NCBI GenBank assembly: GCA_017451485.1
Contig: JAFTOG010000019.1
Span: forward strand, 1 to 49,608
Length of the DNA stretch: 49,608 bases
Reading direction: 5' to 3'
Source of the DNA: Clostridia bacterium
Lineage (GTDB): Bacteria; Bacillota; Clostridia; Oscillospirales; CAG-272
Part shown: one piece after another, positions 9,901 to 20,216 of the stretch
Numbering within the stretch: position 1 is the stretch's first letter
How the letters are laid out: the number at the start of each line of letters is the position of its first letter
The notes under the pieces: generated by a model
Told to the model about the DNA's origin: nothing
What the model saw: the letters and a program-made list of their open reading frames with translations, nothing else
The model's database searches: none
Translations under genes and position numbers: made by a program

Positions 9901-9940
9901 AGGTTTTTATCTTTCTTAAGGATTCTGATAAAGGCTTCAT
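6905..9940 (-). CDS. Alpha-mannosidase, glycoside hydrolase family 38
   Basis: A 1011-residue GH38 enzyme that removes alpha-linked mannose. The zinc-binding start of the catalytic domain is IGHTHIDVAWLWTLEQTREK near residue 238. The conserved EGAMWVEADCNLSSGESLVRQ region follows. The nucleophile aspartate is in WLPDVFGYSAALPQIL near residue 350. Helical-bundle and C-terminal beta domains complete a full-length enzyme. There is no signal peptide, so it acts in the cytoplasm on imported mannosides. The ATG follows a GGAGG site, and a good promoter lies upstream on the minus strand. It is a single-gene unit between a terminator and the divergent ilvE. Linkage specificity cannot be stated. Confidence 0.93.
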   Translation of the reverse strand: MKPLSESLRKIKTLLSVLDRERYTHISPVENIKFKKCEYKGTAPLPDYSSFDNYTPGTVWSDKMDEHAWFCFDVNAPETVGDGEFIVKIRTDETDWDAVNPQFIVYVDGKITQGLDTNHMMVRLSGKKSYKMHIYAYAGMHYKINVRFFADIMIEHTDITKLYYDLLIPYQVLDYADENSKEYHEIVTRLNSALTKVNFLKPGSKEFYGSIKDAQKYLDTEFYGGLCKDNGVTTISIGHTHIDVAWLWTLEQTREKVQRSFSTVVNLMKRYPEYKFMSSQAVLYNMLKEDCPELYAEIKELVKAGRWEVEGAMWVEADCNLSSGESLVRQVQYGKEFFKKEFDVDSHVLWLPDVFGYSAALPQILRKSGVDWFVTSKIGWNDTNTMPYDTFIWRGIDGTEINSHFLTAQPQKKGLGFERYSSYGPMATAQETNGAWNRYQQKELTNEAIMTFGYGDGGGGPTEEMLESLRRTKRGIPGCAKTEIKFAGQFLDKIAKNIKKHPEMVPYWQGELYLEFHRGTYTSIARNKKNNRMCEFLTLDAEANGVLMNKLAGMPFPKNELHGVWETLLTNQFHDIIPGSSIPEVYERSDKDYAEIRNTTEGIINGAHRYVAARVSDDGYVVFNPHSFKNSSTVKIDGRSVYVRDIPSKGYKVIKPEFTDTGVKIFGRTVSTKFFTVRLDKDYNITSIYDKKNHREVIKNGKKANQLIVLEDYNDCYPTWELQHSSRDKVYNIDTVSDIYEINDGARQGIHITRHHQESTIDQIIWFYADMPKIDFETKVDWHQIKQLLKVSFPVDINSDKASYEIQFGTIERPTHFNTTWDQAKFEVCGHKYADLSEGNYGVSLINDCKYGHDIHEGDMRLTLIKCDWNPGNTGVYNDQGEHSFTYSIYPHAGNLANCDVVKYAYDLNMPMTAVKAQGDGSLADEYSLVSVDRENVIIETVKEAENDEKILIRMYETKNTRTKATVKFGFDISEAYLCDLSENKTKKLSVRNNSVLLDVKPFEIVTLIVG

Positions 9941-9973
9941 TGTATACCTCCAAAAAAAAATTTACATATATAA

Positions 9974-10002
9974 ATTTTACCATATCAAAGAGCTTTAGTC
10001 AA
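9974..10002 (-). promoter_or_regulatory. Sigma-A promoter for the alpha-mannosidase gene
   Basis: Minus strand TTGACT (10002-9997), a 17-bp spacer, and TAAAAT (9979-9974). It reads toward the mannosidase start at 9940. Confidence 0.7.
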
Positions 10003-10127
10003 TAATTTTCAGGCATAAAATAGATAATAAAAAATATACATTTATGATGAATATTCGCAAAAAAATATTCACTATATGATATTGCTTAATTATCGAAAAA
10101 GAAAAAGCAAAAATTTATTATATCTAC

Positions 10128-10156
10128 TTGACTTAAAGGAACAGTTGTGCTATGAT
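10128..10156 (+). promoter_or_regulatory. ilvE: Sigma-A promoter for ilvE
   Basis: TTGACT (10128-10133), a 17-bp spacer ending in TGC, and TATGAT (10151-10156). The predicted leader is only about 40 bases, with no room for a T-box, so ilvE is not under the leucine T-box that controls the following operon. Confidence 0.75.
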
Positions 10157-10201
10157 TTGTGTATAATTATTTAGGTGTGCTATGCACAGGGAGATAGAGT
10201 T

Positions 10202-11266
10202 ATGGAAATTAAAATTACAAAGACAGCATCTCCGAAAACAATGCTTCCCGAAAATGAGCTTGGCTTCGGTAAATATTTTTCAGACCATATGTTCGTTATG
10301 GATTATGACACAGAGAAGGGATGGCACGATGCAAGAATAGTTCCCTTCGGCAATATCTCACTTCATCCCGCATCCACGGTTCTTCATTACGGAGCAGAGA
10401 TTTTTGAGGGACTTAAGGCATATCGCAGAGCAGATGGTGGCATTCAGCTTTTCAGACCCTTGGAGAATATAAGAAGAATGAATAATTCTGCTGAAAGAAT
10501 GTGTTTGCCTGTCATTGATGAAAACGACGCCCTTGAAATTCTTACAAGGTTTGTAGAGCTTGAAAAGGATTGGGTACCCCACTCCGTTGGTACATCCTTT
10601 TATCTTCGTCCGTTTATGTTCGGTAATGATGAGCATCTTGGCGTACATGCAGTAAGCCGTGCAACCTTTATGCTTATCGGCTCCCCCAGTGGAAGCTACT
10701 ATAAGGAGGGTATTAACCCTGTTAAAATTATGATAGAGTCCGAGGATGTGCGTACAGTAAGAGGCGGTACAGGCTACGCAAAATGTGGTGGTAACTATGC
10801 CGCATCCACAAGAGCAGGTGAGAGAGCTAACAAAAAGGGCTATTCTCAGGTTTTGTGGCTTGACGGTGTTGAAAGAAAATACATAGAAGAGGTTGGAGCC
10901 ATGAATGTAATGTTCAAGATAGACGGTGAGATAGTAACTCCCGCACTTACAGGCTCAATCCTTCCCGGTATTACAAGAAAATCCTGCATTGAGGTACTAA
11001 AGAGCCTCGGCTATAAGGTAAGTGAAAGACTCCTTTCCGTTGACGAGCTTATGGAGGCTGTAAGGAACGGTAAGCTTGAGGAGGCTTGGGGCTGTGGCAC
11101 AGCAGCAGTGGTATCTCCTATCGGACGCCTTATGTACGAGGATGTTGAATACTCTATAAACGGAGAAAAAATCGGAAAGACCACTCAAAAGCTCTATGAT
11201 ATCTTGACAGGTATTCAGTGGGGAACCGAAGAGGATAAATTCGGCTGGATTTATAAAATTGACTGA
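10202..11266 (+). CDS. ilvE: Branched-chain amino acid aminotransferase
   Basis: A class IV (D-amino-acid-aminotransferase fold) PLP enzyme that catalyses the last step of Ile, Val and Leu synthesis with glutamate as amino donor. At about 354 residues it is the long bacterial/eukaryotic BCAT type. Recognisable parts are VLHYGAEIFEGLKAYR, FYLRPFMFG, and YAKCGGNYAAS, where the PLP-binding lysine is near residue 194. The GTG at 10175 would give a longer protein, but AGGGAGA at 10188-10194 places the start at the ATG at 10202. The gene has its own promoter and a terminator 25 bases after the stop, so it is transcribed separately from the rest of the pathway downstream. Confidence 0.95.
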   Translation: MEIKITKTASPKTMLPENELGFGKYFSDHMFVMDYDTEKGWHDARIVPFGNISLHPASTVLHYGAEIFEGLKAYRRADGGIQLFRPLENIRRMNNSAERMCLPVIDENDALEILTRFVELEKDWVPHSVGTSFYLRPFMFGNDEHLGVHAVSRATFMLIGSPSGSYYKEGINPVKIMIESEDVRTVRGGTGYAKCGGNYAASTRAGERANKKGYSQVLWLDGVERKYIEEVGAMNVMFKIDGEIVTPALTGSILPGITRKSCIEVLKSLGYKVSERLLSVDELMEAVRNGKLEEAWGCGTAAVVSPIGRLMYEDVEYSINGEKIGKTTQKLYDILTGIQWGTEEDKFGWIYKID

Positions 11267-11292
11267 TTAAAATGTGTTTTAAATAAAAGATT

Positions 11293-11337
11293 TACGCCTG
11301 CGTATGTGTATAATACACAAATGTGGGCGTATTTTTT
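11293..11337 (+). terminator. Terminator after ilvE
   Basis: TACGCC (11293-11298) pairs with GGCGTA (11326-11331), with an inner TGTGTAT/ATACACA stem and a T run at 11332-11337. Confidence 0.8.
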
Positions 11338-11389
11338 ACACACTTTATTGTGGAAAAAGTCGAAAGATAATTCTTGCAAAAAAATTGTG

Positions 11390-11418
11390 TTGACAAAGCG
11401 GCAAAAATGATATAAAAT
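11390..11418 (+). promoter_or_regulatory. Sigma-A promoter of the leu-ilv operon
   Basis: TTGACA (11390-11395), a 17-bp spacer, TAAAAT (11413-11418). It lies just before the T-box leader. Confidence 0.75.
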
Positions 11419-11429
11419 AACACATATAT

Positions 11430-11697
11430 AATAAACGATGACGGGAACAAAATTCGTGTATTCGGCAAAGAGAAGCGGCGGTTGGTGTAAGCCGTGCGAT
11501 AAGCGAGCATAACTCCTCCCTGAGTTTTCAACCGAAGAAAGAGTAGGCTTGAACGGGCTCTCCCGATATAGAGAAGCATCGCTGGATGGCGAGGCTTAAG
11601 AGGACGCATAGGCGTCAAATAGAGTGGTACCGCGGAGAATACTTCGTCTCTTTTATGCATGGAGAAGTTGCGTAAAAGAGCTTTTTTTATTTGAAAT
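11430..11697 (+). promoter_or_regulatory. T-box leader with Leu (CTC) specifier
   Basis: A tRNA-sensing transcription attenuator. The T-box sequence AGAGTGGTACCGCG is at 11621-11634, and the distal Stem I loop motif GGTTGGTG is at 11480-11487. The 3' side of the specifier loop reads TAACTCCTCCCTGAG, and by comparison with known leader patterns the specifier is CTC at 11513-11515, a leucine codon. The AGTAGG linker is at 11542-11547. The terminator is CTCTTTTATGCA paired with TGCGTAAAAGAG (about 11648-11690) and a T run. The alternative antiterminator forms from the T-box and GTCTC at about 11646-11650. Uncharged tRNA-Leu should turn on the operon. The specifier assignment rests on alignment by eye. 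Confidence 0.92.
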
Positions 11698-11736
11698 TCC
11701 CGATATCGCCATATAACAGAACGAAAGGAAAAGATC

Positions 11737-13407
11737 ATGAAGGGTACAAAAAAATATATTAAGCAATACTTTACTCCCACAGGAGTCACAATGGACTGGA
11801 TGAAGAAGGATAGCATTGATAAGGCTCCCATCTGGTGCAGCGTCGATTTAAGAGACGGCAATCAGTCCCTTATCATTCCTATGAGCCTTGAGGAAAAGCT
11901 TGAATTTTTTAAGCTTCTTTGTCAGGTGGGCTTCAAGGAAATAGAGGTGGGATTTCCTGCTGCCTCCGAGACAGAATATGAATTTTGCCGTACACTGATA
12001 GAGCAGAATCTTATTCCCGATGATGTTACTATTCAGGTGCTTACACAGTCAAGAGAGCATATCATTGCAAAGACCTTTGAGGCAATTGACGGTGCAAAGC
12101 ATGCAGTTGTTCATCTTTACAATTCCACATCGGTAGCTCAGAGAGAGCAGGTGTTCAAAAAGAGCAAGGAGGAGATTATCGAGATTGCCAGATTCGGTGC
12201 CAAGCTCTGTAACGAATACAAGAAAAAGGCAAAGGGCAAGATTACCTTTGAATACTCTCCCGAGAGCTTTACAGGAACTGAGCCAGAGTTTGCCAAGGAA
12301 ATCTGCAACGAGGTTATCTCTATCTGGAAGCCTACTCCGGACGATAAGGTAATTATAAATCTCCCCGTTACTGTTTCTCACTCAATGCCCCATGTCTATG
12401 CATCCCAGGTTGAGTACATGGATAAGAACCTTATGGACAGAGAAAATGTTATTATCTCTCTTCATCCTCATAACGACAGAGGCTGTGCGATTGCAGACAG
12501 CGAAATGGGTCTTTTGGCAGGTGGCGACAGAATAGAGGGTACTCTCTTCGGCAACGGAGAAAGAACAGGTAATGTGGATATTATTACACTTGCACTCAAT
12601 ATGTACTCCCAGGGTGTAGACCCGGAGCTTGATTTTACTAATCTTCCTGAAATTACAAAGGTTTATGAGAAGGTTACGAGAATGCATGTTTACGAAAGAC
12701 AGCCATATAGCGGTCAGCTTGTATTTGCAGCCTTTAGCGGCTCCCATCAGGACGCTATTGCCAAGGGTATGAAGTGCAGAGAGGGTAAGGATTCCGTATG
12801 GACGGTGCCCTATCTTCCCATTGACCCGGGAGATGTAGGCAGAGTATACGAGGCAGATGTTATCCGTATTAACTCCCAGTCAGGTAAGGGTGGCATCGGT
12901 TACATAATGGAAACACAGTTCAAGCTTAATCTTCCCGCTAAGATGAGGGAGGCCTTTGGCTACCATGTAAAGAGCATATCCGACCATGCTCATAAGGAGC
13001 TTAGCCCCAAGGAGGTATATGAAATCTTTATTAACGATTTTGTTAACCTCACAGACAGACTTGATGTTATCAAGGCAATCTATACTGACTTGAACGACGG
13101 TGGCATCAAGGGAAATATTACAGTTAAGTATGATGGCAAAACCCGTGATACCGTTTCCTTCGGTAACGGACGACTCGACTGTGTAAGCTCGGCTATAAGG
13201 GAAATAACAGGAATCGATTACAGCCTTGAGACCTATGTACAGCACGCCCTTGAGGAAAAGACCACATCAAAGGCAGCATCCTATGTAAGCATTAAGCTTA
13301 ACAACAAAACCTATTGGGGTACAGGTATTGACAGTGATATTATTGTATCCTCTGTAAAGGCACTTGTAAGTGCAGTAAACAGACTTTTATACGACACTCA
13401 GAATTAA
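11737..13407 (+). CDS. leuA: 2-isopropylmalate synthase, LeuA type 2
   Basis: Condenses acetyl-CoA with 2-oxoisovalerate in the first committed step of leucine synthesis. The sequence (PIWCSVDLRDGNQSL near residue 31, SLHPHNDRGCAIADSE, ERTGNVDIITLALN) is the type 2 form, as in yeast and actinobacteria (IPMS type 2), not the more common short clostridial LeuA. The catalytic DRDG-like motif appears as LRDGNQ and the metal-binding HPHND is present. The C-terminal regulatory domain (from about residue 430) is complete, consistent with leucine feedback. It is the first gene after the T-box leader and has an AAAGGAAA ribosome site. The ilvB gene follows 10 bases later. Confidence 0.95.
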   Translation: MKGTKKYIKQYFTPTGVTMDWMKKDSIDKAPIWCSVDLRDGNQSLIIPMSLEEKLEFFKLLCQVGFKEIEVGFPAASETEYEFCRTLIEQNLIPDDVTIQVLTQSREHIIAKTFEAIDGAKHAVVHLYNSTSVAQREQVFKKSKEEIIEIARFGAKLCNEYKKKAKGKITFEYSPESFTGTEPEFAKEICNEVISIWKPTPDDKVIINLPVTVSHSMPHVYASQVEYMDKNLMDRENVIISLHPHNDRGCAIADSEMGLLAGGDRIEGTLFGNGERTGNVDIITLALNMYSQGVDPELDFTNLPEITKVYEKVTRMHVYERQPYSGQLVFAAFSGSHQDAIAKGMKCREGKDSVWTVPYLPIDPGDVGRVYEADVIRINSQSGKGGIGYIMETQFKLNLPAKMREAFGYHVKSISDHAHKELSPKEVYEIFINDFVNLTDRLDVIKAIYTDLNDGGIKGNITVKYDGKTRDTVSFGNGRLDCVSSAIREITGIDYSLETYVQHALEEKTTSKAASYVSIKLNNKTYWGTGIDSDIIVSSVKALVSAVNRLLYDTQN

Positions 13408-13417
13408 GGAGAGCCAT

Positions 13418-15100
13418 ATGAAATTAACAGGCGCAGAAATTATTATAAGAACTCTTATAGAGCAGGGCACTACCGATGTTTTCGGTTATCCGGGCGGACA
13501 GGTAATAAACATTTATGATGCCCTCTATAAGTACCAGGACGAAATAAATCATGTTCTCACAGCTCATGAGCAGGGTGCATCCCATGCTGCAGACGGCTAT
13601 TCAAGAGCTACAGGTAAGGTTGGCGTATGTATCGCAACCTCAGGTCCCGGTGCTACCAATCTTGTAACAGGTATTGCAACAGCAATGCTTGACTCCATCC
13701 CTATGGTTGCTATTACGGGAAATGTTCCCTGCAGCCTTATCGGTAAGGACTCCTTCCAGGAGATTGATATTACAGGTGTAACCCTTCCTATTACAAAGCA
13801 CAACTATTTCGTAAACAGAATCGAGGATCTTGCAGACTCTATAAGAGAGGCGTTCCAGATTGCAAAATCAGGTCGTCCCGGTCCTGTCCTTGTGGATGTA
13901 CCCAAGGATGTTCAGGTTGCTACATATGAATACGAGCCACAGCCGGTTGTGGAAAAATCTCCCTTGCCTAAAGCGAAGGATGAGCAGATCGCAGAGGCTG
14001 TAAAGCTTGTAAATGAGGCTAAACGACCATATATTTATATCGGTGGAGGTGCTGCAGGTCTCGGACTCGGCGATGAGGTTGTGGAGCTGGCAAAGAAGAT
14101 AGATGCGTGTATAGGCTGTTCCTTTATGGGACTTTCCGCTATCCCCGACGGATGTGAACGCTTCCTCGGTATGCAGGGTATGCACGGACATTATGCCTCC
14201 TCCATGGCTCAGAATGAGGCAGACCTTATTATCGGCGTCGGCGTACGCTTCAGCGACAGAGCAACAGGTAATGTTTCCAAATTTGCAAAAAGAAGCAAGA
14301 TCATTCAGCTTGACCCCGACTTTGCTGAAATAAACAAGAATGTTAAGGTTGATTGCGGTATTGTTGCAGATGTTGAGGATTCATTTAAGCGTATTGCAGC
14401 AGCATGCGAGGAGAAGAGCAGCCCCGATTGGCTTGCGAGAGTAGAGGAGCTTAAGGCTCAGGAAAAGAGCTTTGAGGCAGAAATCGAAAAGAAAAACAAA
14501 AAGGCTCTCACTCCAAAAAAGATATTCGATACAATAAACGAATGTAAGCTTCCCGCAACTATTACAGTTACGGATGTCGGTCAGCACCAGATGTGGGCTG
14601 CTCAGTATTCCACATTTGACAGACCCAGACGCTTTGTTTCCAGTGGTGGTCTCGGTACAATGGGCTTCGGTCTCGGTGCGGCAATCGGCTCCTATGTAGC
14701 TACAAAGGACCCCACAGTCCTTATTACAGGAGACGGCTCCTTCGGTATGAATCTGAACGAGCTTGCAACTGCTGTTAAATATAATCTTCCCGTGGTAGTG
14801 GTTCTTATTAACAACGGCGTTCTCGGTATGGTTCGTCAGTGGCAGTCCCTTTTCTTCGGACGCAGATATTCCAATACTGTTCTTGACAGGCAGACAGATT
14901 TTGTTAAGCTGGCTGAGGCATTCGGTGCAACAGCCTTCCGTGCCACAACACAAAAGGAATTTAAGTCCGCATTCGAAAAGGCAATTAAGTGCGGTGGACC
15001 TGTAGTTATCGATACAATAATCGATAAGGACGAGATGGTTCTTCCCATGCTTCCTCCCGGTGGCTCCATCGACGATATCATTACCAATGTTGAAAAGTAA
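13418..15100 (+). CDS. ilvB: Acetolactate synthase large (catalytic) subunit
   Basis: A thiamine-diphosphate enzyme forming acetolactate or acetohydroxybutyrate, the shared step of Val/Leu and Ile synthesis. The catalytic glutamate is in LTAHEQGASH near residue 51. The central FAD-type domain includes YIGGGAAGLG and IIGVGVRFSDRATG. The ThDP/Mg motif runs from ITGDGSFGMN to the paired asparagines in VVVVLINNGVLGMVRQWQ. The 560-residue length is standard for the anabolic FAD-containing form, and the adjacent regulatory subunit supports that. AAGGAGAG precedes the ATG, and ilvN starts 10 bases after the stop. Confidence 0.97.
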   Translation: MKLTGAEIIIRTLIEQGTTDVFGYPGGQVINIYDALYKYQDEINHVLTAHEQGASHAADGYSRATGKVGVCIATSGPGATNLVTGIATAMLDSIPMVAITGNVPCSLIGKDSFQEIDITGVTLPITKHNYFVNRIEDLADSIREAFQIAKSGRPGPVLVDVPKDVQVATYEYEPQPVVEKSPLPKAKDEQIAEAVKLVNEAKRPYIYIGGGAAGLGLGDEVVELAKKIDACIGCSFMGLSAIPDGCERFLGMQGMHGHYASSMAQNEADLIIGVGVRFSDRATGNVSKFAKRSKIIQLDPDFAEINKNVKVDCGIVADVEDSFKRIAAACEEKSSPDWLARVEELKAQEKSFEAEIEKKNKKALTPKKIFDTINECKLPATITVTDVGQHQMWAAQYSTFDRPRRFVSSGGLGTMGFGLGAAIGSYVATKDPTVLITGDGSFGMNLNELATAVKYNLPVVVVLINNGVLGMVRQWQSLFFGRRYSNTVLDRQTDFVKLAEAFGATAFRATTQKEFKSAFEKAIKCGGPVVIDTIIDKDEMVLPMLPPGGSIDDIITNVEK

Positions 15101-15110
15101 GGAGGCTAAT

Positions 15111-15605
15111 ATGAATAAATTTGTAATTGCAGTTTATGTAGATAACAGATTCGGCGTTCTTACAAGAGTAACAAGTATGTTTACCCGTCGTGGCTTCAAT
15201 ATTGACGCCCTCACGGTTGGAGAAACAGAATGCCCCGAATATTCAAGAATTACAATTTGCTTGAGTGGAGACGGCTACGCAAGAGAGCAGCTTATCAATC
15301 AGCTTCGTAAGCTCCACAATGTTAAAAAGGTTGATGTGCTTGTTGATGACTGTATCAAGAGAGAGCTTATGCTCATCAAGGTAAGATACACAAAGGATAC
15401 AAGAGCCGACATTATCACAGCAGCAGATGTATACAGAGCAAAGGTTATCGATTACACACCTGAGGAGATGTGTATCGAGGTTACAGGTGACCCATCAAAG
15501 GTAGACGCTTTTATCAGACTTATGATTCCCTTCGGCATTATTGAAATGTGCCGTACGGGTATTGTAGCTCTTGAAAGAGGCGACACAACCCTTTTAGGTA
15601 AATAA
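15111..15605 (+). CDS. ilvN: Acetolactate synthase small (regulatory) subunit
   Basis: The ACT-domain regulatory subunit that binds valine and stimulates IlvB. The N-terminal ACT domain reads VIAVYVDNRFGVLTRVTSMF followed by RRGFNIDALTVGETE, and the C-terminal ALS_ss_C domain includes ELMLIKVRY and MIPFGIIEMCRTGIVALERG. I start it at 15111, where an AAGGAGG site overlaps the end of ilvB, rather than at an upstream in-frame ATG inside ilvB. The 164-residue length is typical of the long small subunit (IlvH type). Confidence 0.96.
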   Translation: MNKFVIAVYVDNRFGVLTRVTSMFTRRGFNIDALTVGETECPEYSRITICLSGDGYAREQLINQLRKLHNVKKVDVLVDDCIKRELMLIKVRYTKDTRADIITAADVYRAKVIDYTPEEMCIEVTGDPSKVDAFIRLMIPFGIIEMCRTGIVALERGDTTLLGK

Positions 15606-15614
15606 AAATTTTGA

Positions 15615-16658
<1,044 letters not shown>

Positions 16659-16678
16659 TCTGTAAATTATTTATAGTA

Positions 16679-16711
16679 TTTTCCTCTGCTGAAAAAATTG
16701 GCAGAGGAAAA
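16679..16711 (+). other. Intercistronic hairpin between ilvC and ilvD
   Basis: TTTTCCTCTGC (16679-16689) pairs perfectly with GCAGAGGAAAA (16701-16711). No T run follows on the plus strand, so it is more likely an mRNA stability or processing element, or a partial attenuator, than a full terminator. Confidence 0.6.
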
Positions 16712-16750
16712 AGCATTTAATCAAGAATTTAACGAAAAGAAGGCAAGATT

Positions 16751-18412
16751 ATGATTAAGGAAAAAATAGTAGACGGAGCACATAACGCCCCCCACCGTTC
16801 CTTGTATAAGGCTCTCGGTCTTACAAAAGAGGAGCTTGACCGTCCTCTTATCGGTATTGTAAGCTCATATAATGAGATAGTACCCGGTCATATGAATCTT
16901 GATAAGATTACAGAGGCTGTAAGACTCGGCGTAGCTATGGCAGGCGGTACTCCCATCATGTTCCCTGCAATTGCAGTTTGTGACGGTATTGCTATGGGAC
17001 ATGTGGGCATGAAATATTCTCTTGTAACAAGAGATCTTATTGCAGACTCTACCGAGGCTATGGTAATGGCACACGGCTTTGACGGACTTGTAATGATCCC
17101 CAACTGTGATAAAAATGTACCCGGTCTTCTGATGGCAGCTGCAAGACTTAACATTCCAACAGTATTCGTAAGTGGTGGACCGATGCTTGCCGGCAGAGTT
17201 GACGGCAAGAAGAGAAGCCTCTCTGCTATGTTCGAGGCAGTTGGCTCTTATAAGGCAGGTACGATTGACGAAAGTAAGCTCTGCGAATATGAAAACAAGG
17301 CGTGTCCCACCTGTGGCTCATGCTCGGGTATGTATACAGCCAATTCCATGAACTGTCTTACAGAGGTTCTCGGTATGGGACTCCGTGGTAACGGTACTGT
17401 TCCTGCTGTATATTCTGCAAGAATAGAGCTTGCAAAGCATGCGGGAATGCAGGTTATGGACCTTGTAAGAAAAAATATCCGTCCAAGAGACATTATGACC
17501 AAGGAGGCTATCAGAAACGCAATTACAGCTGATATGGCTCTCGGCTGCTCCACCAACAGTATGCTCCATCTTCCCGCAATTGCAAATGAGTGTGGAGTAG
17601 ATTTTGACCTTGACGATGTAAACAGAATAAGCGAGGTTACTCCCAATCTTTGCCACCTTGCTCCGGCAGGCCCCACCTATATGGAGGACCTTAACGAGGC
17701 AGGAGGCGTATATGCCGTGCTTAAGGAGCTTGATAAGATAGGACTCCTTGATACCTCCGTTATGACCTGTACAGGTAAAACCATGGCAGAAAATATCTCT
17801 GACGCTTATAACAGAGATACAGAGACCATAAGAACAATAGATAATCCCTACAGCAAAACAGGTGGTATAGCTGTGCTTAAGGGCAACCTTGCTCCTGACG
17901 GATGTGTGGTTAAGAGAAGTGCTGTAGCTCCCGAAATGCTCGTTCACGAGGGACCTGCAAAGGTTTATGAGAGTGAAGAGGAGGCAATTGCCGCAATCTA
18001 CGCAGGCAAGATAGTTAATGGTGATGTTGTTGTTATCAGATACGAGGGACCTGCAGGAGGACCCGGTATGAGAGAAATGCTTTCCCCCACCTCTGCAATT
18101 GCAGGTATGGGACTTGATAAGGATGTTGCTCTTATTACAGACGGACGATTCTCAGGTGCTACAAGAGGTGCTTCAATCGGCCATGTATCTCCCGAGGCTG
18201 TAAGCGGCGGCTTGATTGCTTATGTAAAGGACGGAGATATAATCTCAATCAATATTCCCGAATATAAAATTGAGCTTAAGGTTTCCTGTGAGGAAATTGA
18301 AAAGCGTAAGGCTGAAATGCCCATTAAGAAAAAAGAAAATATCACAGGCTATCTGAAGCGTTATGCAAAAATGGTAAGCTCTGCTGATAAGGGTGCAATT
18401 ATAAACAGATAA
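16751..18412 (+). CDS. ilvD: Dihydroxy-acid dehydratase
   Basis: An iron-sulfur dehydratase making 2-oxoisovalerate and 2-oxo-3-methylvalerate. Cluster cysteines are in [11 protein letters not shown] near residue 118 and [18 protein letters not shown] near residues 183-200. The C-terminal conserved block is [20 protein letters not shown]. The 553-residue length is normal. Its spacing of 92 bases from ilvC is the largest gap in the operon and holds a hairpin, but no promoter of good quality is apparent there. Confidence 0.97.
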   Translation: MIKEKIVDGAHNAPHRSLYKALGLTKEELDRPLIGIVSSYNEIVPGHMNLDKITEAVRLGVAMAGGTPIMFPAIAVCDGIAMGHVGMKYSLVTRDLIADSTEAMVMAHGFDGLVMIPNCDKNVPGLLMAAARLNIPTVFVSGGPMLAGRVDGKKRSLSAMFEAVGSYKAGTIDESKLCEYENKACPTCGSCSGMYTANSMNCLTEVLGMGLRGNGTVPAVYSARIELAKHAGMQVMDLVRKNIRPRDIMTKEAIRNAITADMALGCSTNSMLHLPAIANECGVDFDLDDVNRISEVTPNLCHLAPAGPTYMEDLNEAGGVYAVLKELDKIGLLDTSVMTCTGKTMAENISDAYNRDTETIRTIDNPYSKTGGIAVLKGNLAPDGCVVKRSAVAPEMLVHEGPAKVYESEEEAIAAIYAGKIVNGDVVVIRYEGPAGGPGMREMLSPTSAIAGMGLDKDVALITDGRFSGATRGASIGHVSPEAVSGGLIAYVKDGDIISINIPEYKIELKVSCEEIEKRKAEMPIKKKENITGYLKRYAKMVSSADKGAIINR

Positions 18413-18436
18413 GATAGAATTGAAAGGAAGAAGAAT

Positions 18437-19711
18437 ATGTCAATGACAATGACTCAGAAGATCCTTGCAGCACATGCAGGACTTGATAAGGTAGAAGCAG
18501 GACAGCTTATCCTTGTCTCAGTTGACAGAGTTCTCGGTAACGATATAACCTCCCCCGTAGCTATCCGTGAATATGAAAAAATCGGAGTTAAGGGAGTTTA
18601 CGACCGTGAAAAGGTGACAATGGTAATGGACCATTTTGCACCTAATAAGGATATCAAGGCAGCTGTTCAGTGTAAGATGTGCCGTGACTTCTGTGATAAG
18701 GAGCAGATCACACATTTTTACGATGTGGGAAGAATGGGCATTGAGCATGCTCTCCTGCCCGAAAAGGGACTTGTTGTTCCGGGAGATGTGGTAATCGGTG
18801 CTGACTCTCATACTTGTACATACGGTGCTATCGGTGCCTTTTCCACAGGTGTGGGCTCAACGGACATGGCGTGTGGAATGGCGACAGGTAAGGCGTGGTT
18901 TAAGGTTCCCTCAGCTATTAAATTCGTGCTTAAGGGTAAGCTTAATAAGTATGTATCCGGTAAGGATGTTATTCTCCATATCATAGGTATGATAGGAGTT
19001 GACGGTGCCCTTTATAAGTCCATGGAATTTACAGGAGAGGGCGTTAAGGAGCTTACAGTATTTGACCGTCTCACAATTTCCAATATGGCAATTGAGGCAG
19101 GAGCAAAGAACGGTATTTTTGAGGTTGATGAGCAGACAGAGGCTTATATCAAGGAGAGAAGCGACAGAGAATATAAGGTATATACAGCCGATGCAGATGC
19201 TGAATACGATGAGGTTTACGAAATAGACCTTTCCGAAATTAAATCTACAGTTGCTTTCCCCCACCTTCCCGAAAATACACGCACCTTTGATGAAATCGGA
19301 GATATAAAAATCGACCAGGTGGTTATCGGCTCCTGTACAAACGGTCATTACAAGGACCTTTACGAGGCTGCTGAGATTATCAAGGGCAAGAAGGTAGCGA
19401 AGAATGTAAGAGCTATTATTATTCCGGCTACACAGGATATTTATCTCAAGGCTATGGAAAACGGACTCTTAAAGACCTTTGTGGAGGCAGGATGCGTTGT
19501 TTCCACACCTACCTGCGGTCCCTGTCTCGGTGGATATATGGGTATCCTCGCAGCAGGAGAGAGGGCAGTTGCTACAACCAACAGAAACTTCGTCGGCAGA
19601 ATGGGAGATGTTACCTCCGAGGTATATCTTGCAAGCCCCGCAGTTGCTGCGGCAAGTGCCATAGCAGGTAAGATAGCAGACCCCTTGGAAATTATGAAGG
19701 AGGGCAAGTAA
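18437..19711 (+). CDS. leuC: 3-isopropylmalate dehydratase large subunit
   Basis: The iron-sulfur subunit of isopropylmalate isomerase, in the aconitase superfamily. The 4Fe-4S cysteines are in VVIGSCTNG and [12 protein letters not shown]. Substrate/active-site blocks include [20 protein letters not shown], and the C-terminal [10 protein letters not shown] is also typical. At 424 residues it is the short archaeal/clostridial HacA/LeuC type rather than the 460-470 residue enterobacterial form. The leuD start follows one base after its stop, as expected for the two subunits. Confidence 0.96.
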   Translation: MSMTMTQKILAAHAGLDKVEAGQLILVSVDRVLGNDITSPVAIREYEKIGVKGVYDREKVTMVMDHFAPNKDIKAAVQCKMCRDFCDKEQITHFYDVGRMGIEHALLPEKGLVVPGDVVIGADSHTCTYGAIGAFSTGVGSTDMACGMATGKAWFKVPSAIKFVLKGKLNKYVSGKDVILHIIGMIGVDGALYKSMEFTGEGVKELTVFDRLTISNMAIEAGAKNGIFEVDEQTEAYIKERSDREYKVYTADADAEYDEVYEIDLSEIKSTVAFPHLPENTRTFDEIGDIKIDQVVIGSCTNGHYKDLYEAAEIIKGKKVAKNVRAIIIPATQDIYLKAMENGLLKTFVEAGCVVSTPTCGPCLGGYMGILAAGERAVATTNRNFVGRMGDVTSEVYLASPAVAAASAIAGKIADPLEIMKEGK

Positions 19712-19712
19712 A

Positions 19713-20207
19713 ATGGTATTTAACGGAAAAGCTATTAAATACGGAGATAATGTGGATACAGATGTAATCATCCCCGCAAGATATCTCAACACCATCGACA
19801 AAAAGGAGCTTGCCTCCCACTGTATGGAGGATATTGATAAGAATTTTGTAAACAAGGTTGAAAACGGCGATATTATGATAGCCGGTAACAACTTTGGCTG
19901 TGGCTCATCAAGAGAGCACGCCCCCATTGCAATTAAGGAAAGTGGAATTTCCTTAGTAATTGCAAGGAGCTTTGCAAGAATTTTTTACCGTAACTCCATA
20001 AATATAGGTCTTGCAATTCTTGAATGTCCCGAGGCAGTAGAGGGTATTTCCGAGGGAGATAAGGTAGAGGCAGACCTTGATAACGGTATTATTTACAACA
20101 GAACAACGGGTAAGTCCTTTGAGACAAAGCCCTTCCCTGAGTTTATACAGAAAATCATCGCAAACGGTGGACTGGTGGAGTCAATTCGCCGTGGAGATAT
20201 AAAATAA
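19713..20207 (+). CDS. leuD: 3-isopropylmalate dehydratase small subunit
   Basis: The swivel-domain subunit pairing with LeuC. It contains [14 protein letters not shown] at the N-terminus and the active-site loop [17 protein letters not shown] in the middle. The 164-residue length matches the short archaeal/clostridial small subunit and fits the short LeuC next to it. It ends 9 bases before leuB, so the three leucine-branch genes are tightly coupled. Confidence 0.96.
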   Translation: MVFNGKAIKYGDNVDTDVIIPARYLNTIDKKELASHCMEDIDKNFVNKVENGDIMIAGNNFGCGSSREHAPIAIKESGISLVIARSFARIFYRNSINIGLAILECPEAVEGISEGDKVEADLDNGIIYNRTTGKSFETKPFPEFIQKIIANGGLVESIRRGDIK

Positions 20208-20216
20208 GAGGCTTAT

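Noticed and set aside
11292..11861. A 189-codon minus-strand ORF over the T-box leader
   Set aside because: It is antisense to a structured leader and to the start of leuA, with no ribosome site or recognisable domain.
14381..14953. A 190-codon minus-strand ORF within ilvB
   Set aside because: Shadow of a strongly conserved coding gene; the cysteine-rich composition is the usual artefact of antisense frames here.
17248..17947. Two long minus-strand ORFs opposite ilvD
   Set aside because: Antisense shadows of a gene with complete cluster cysteines.
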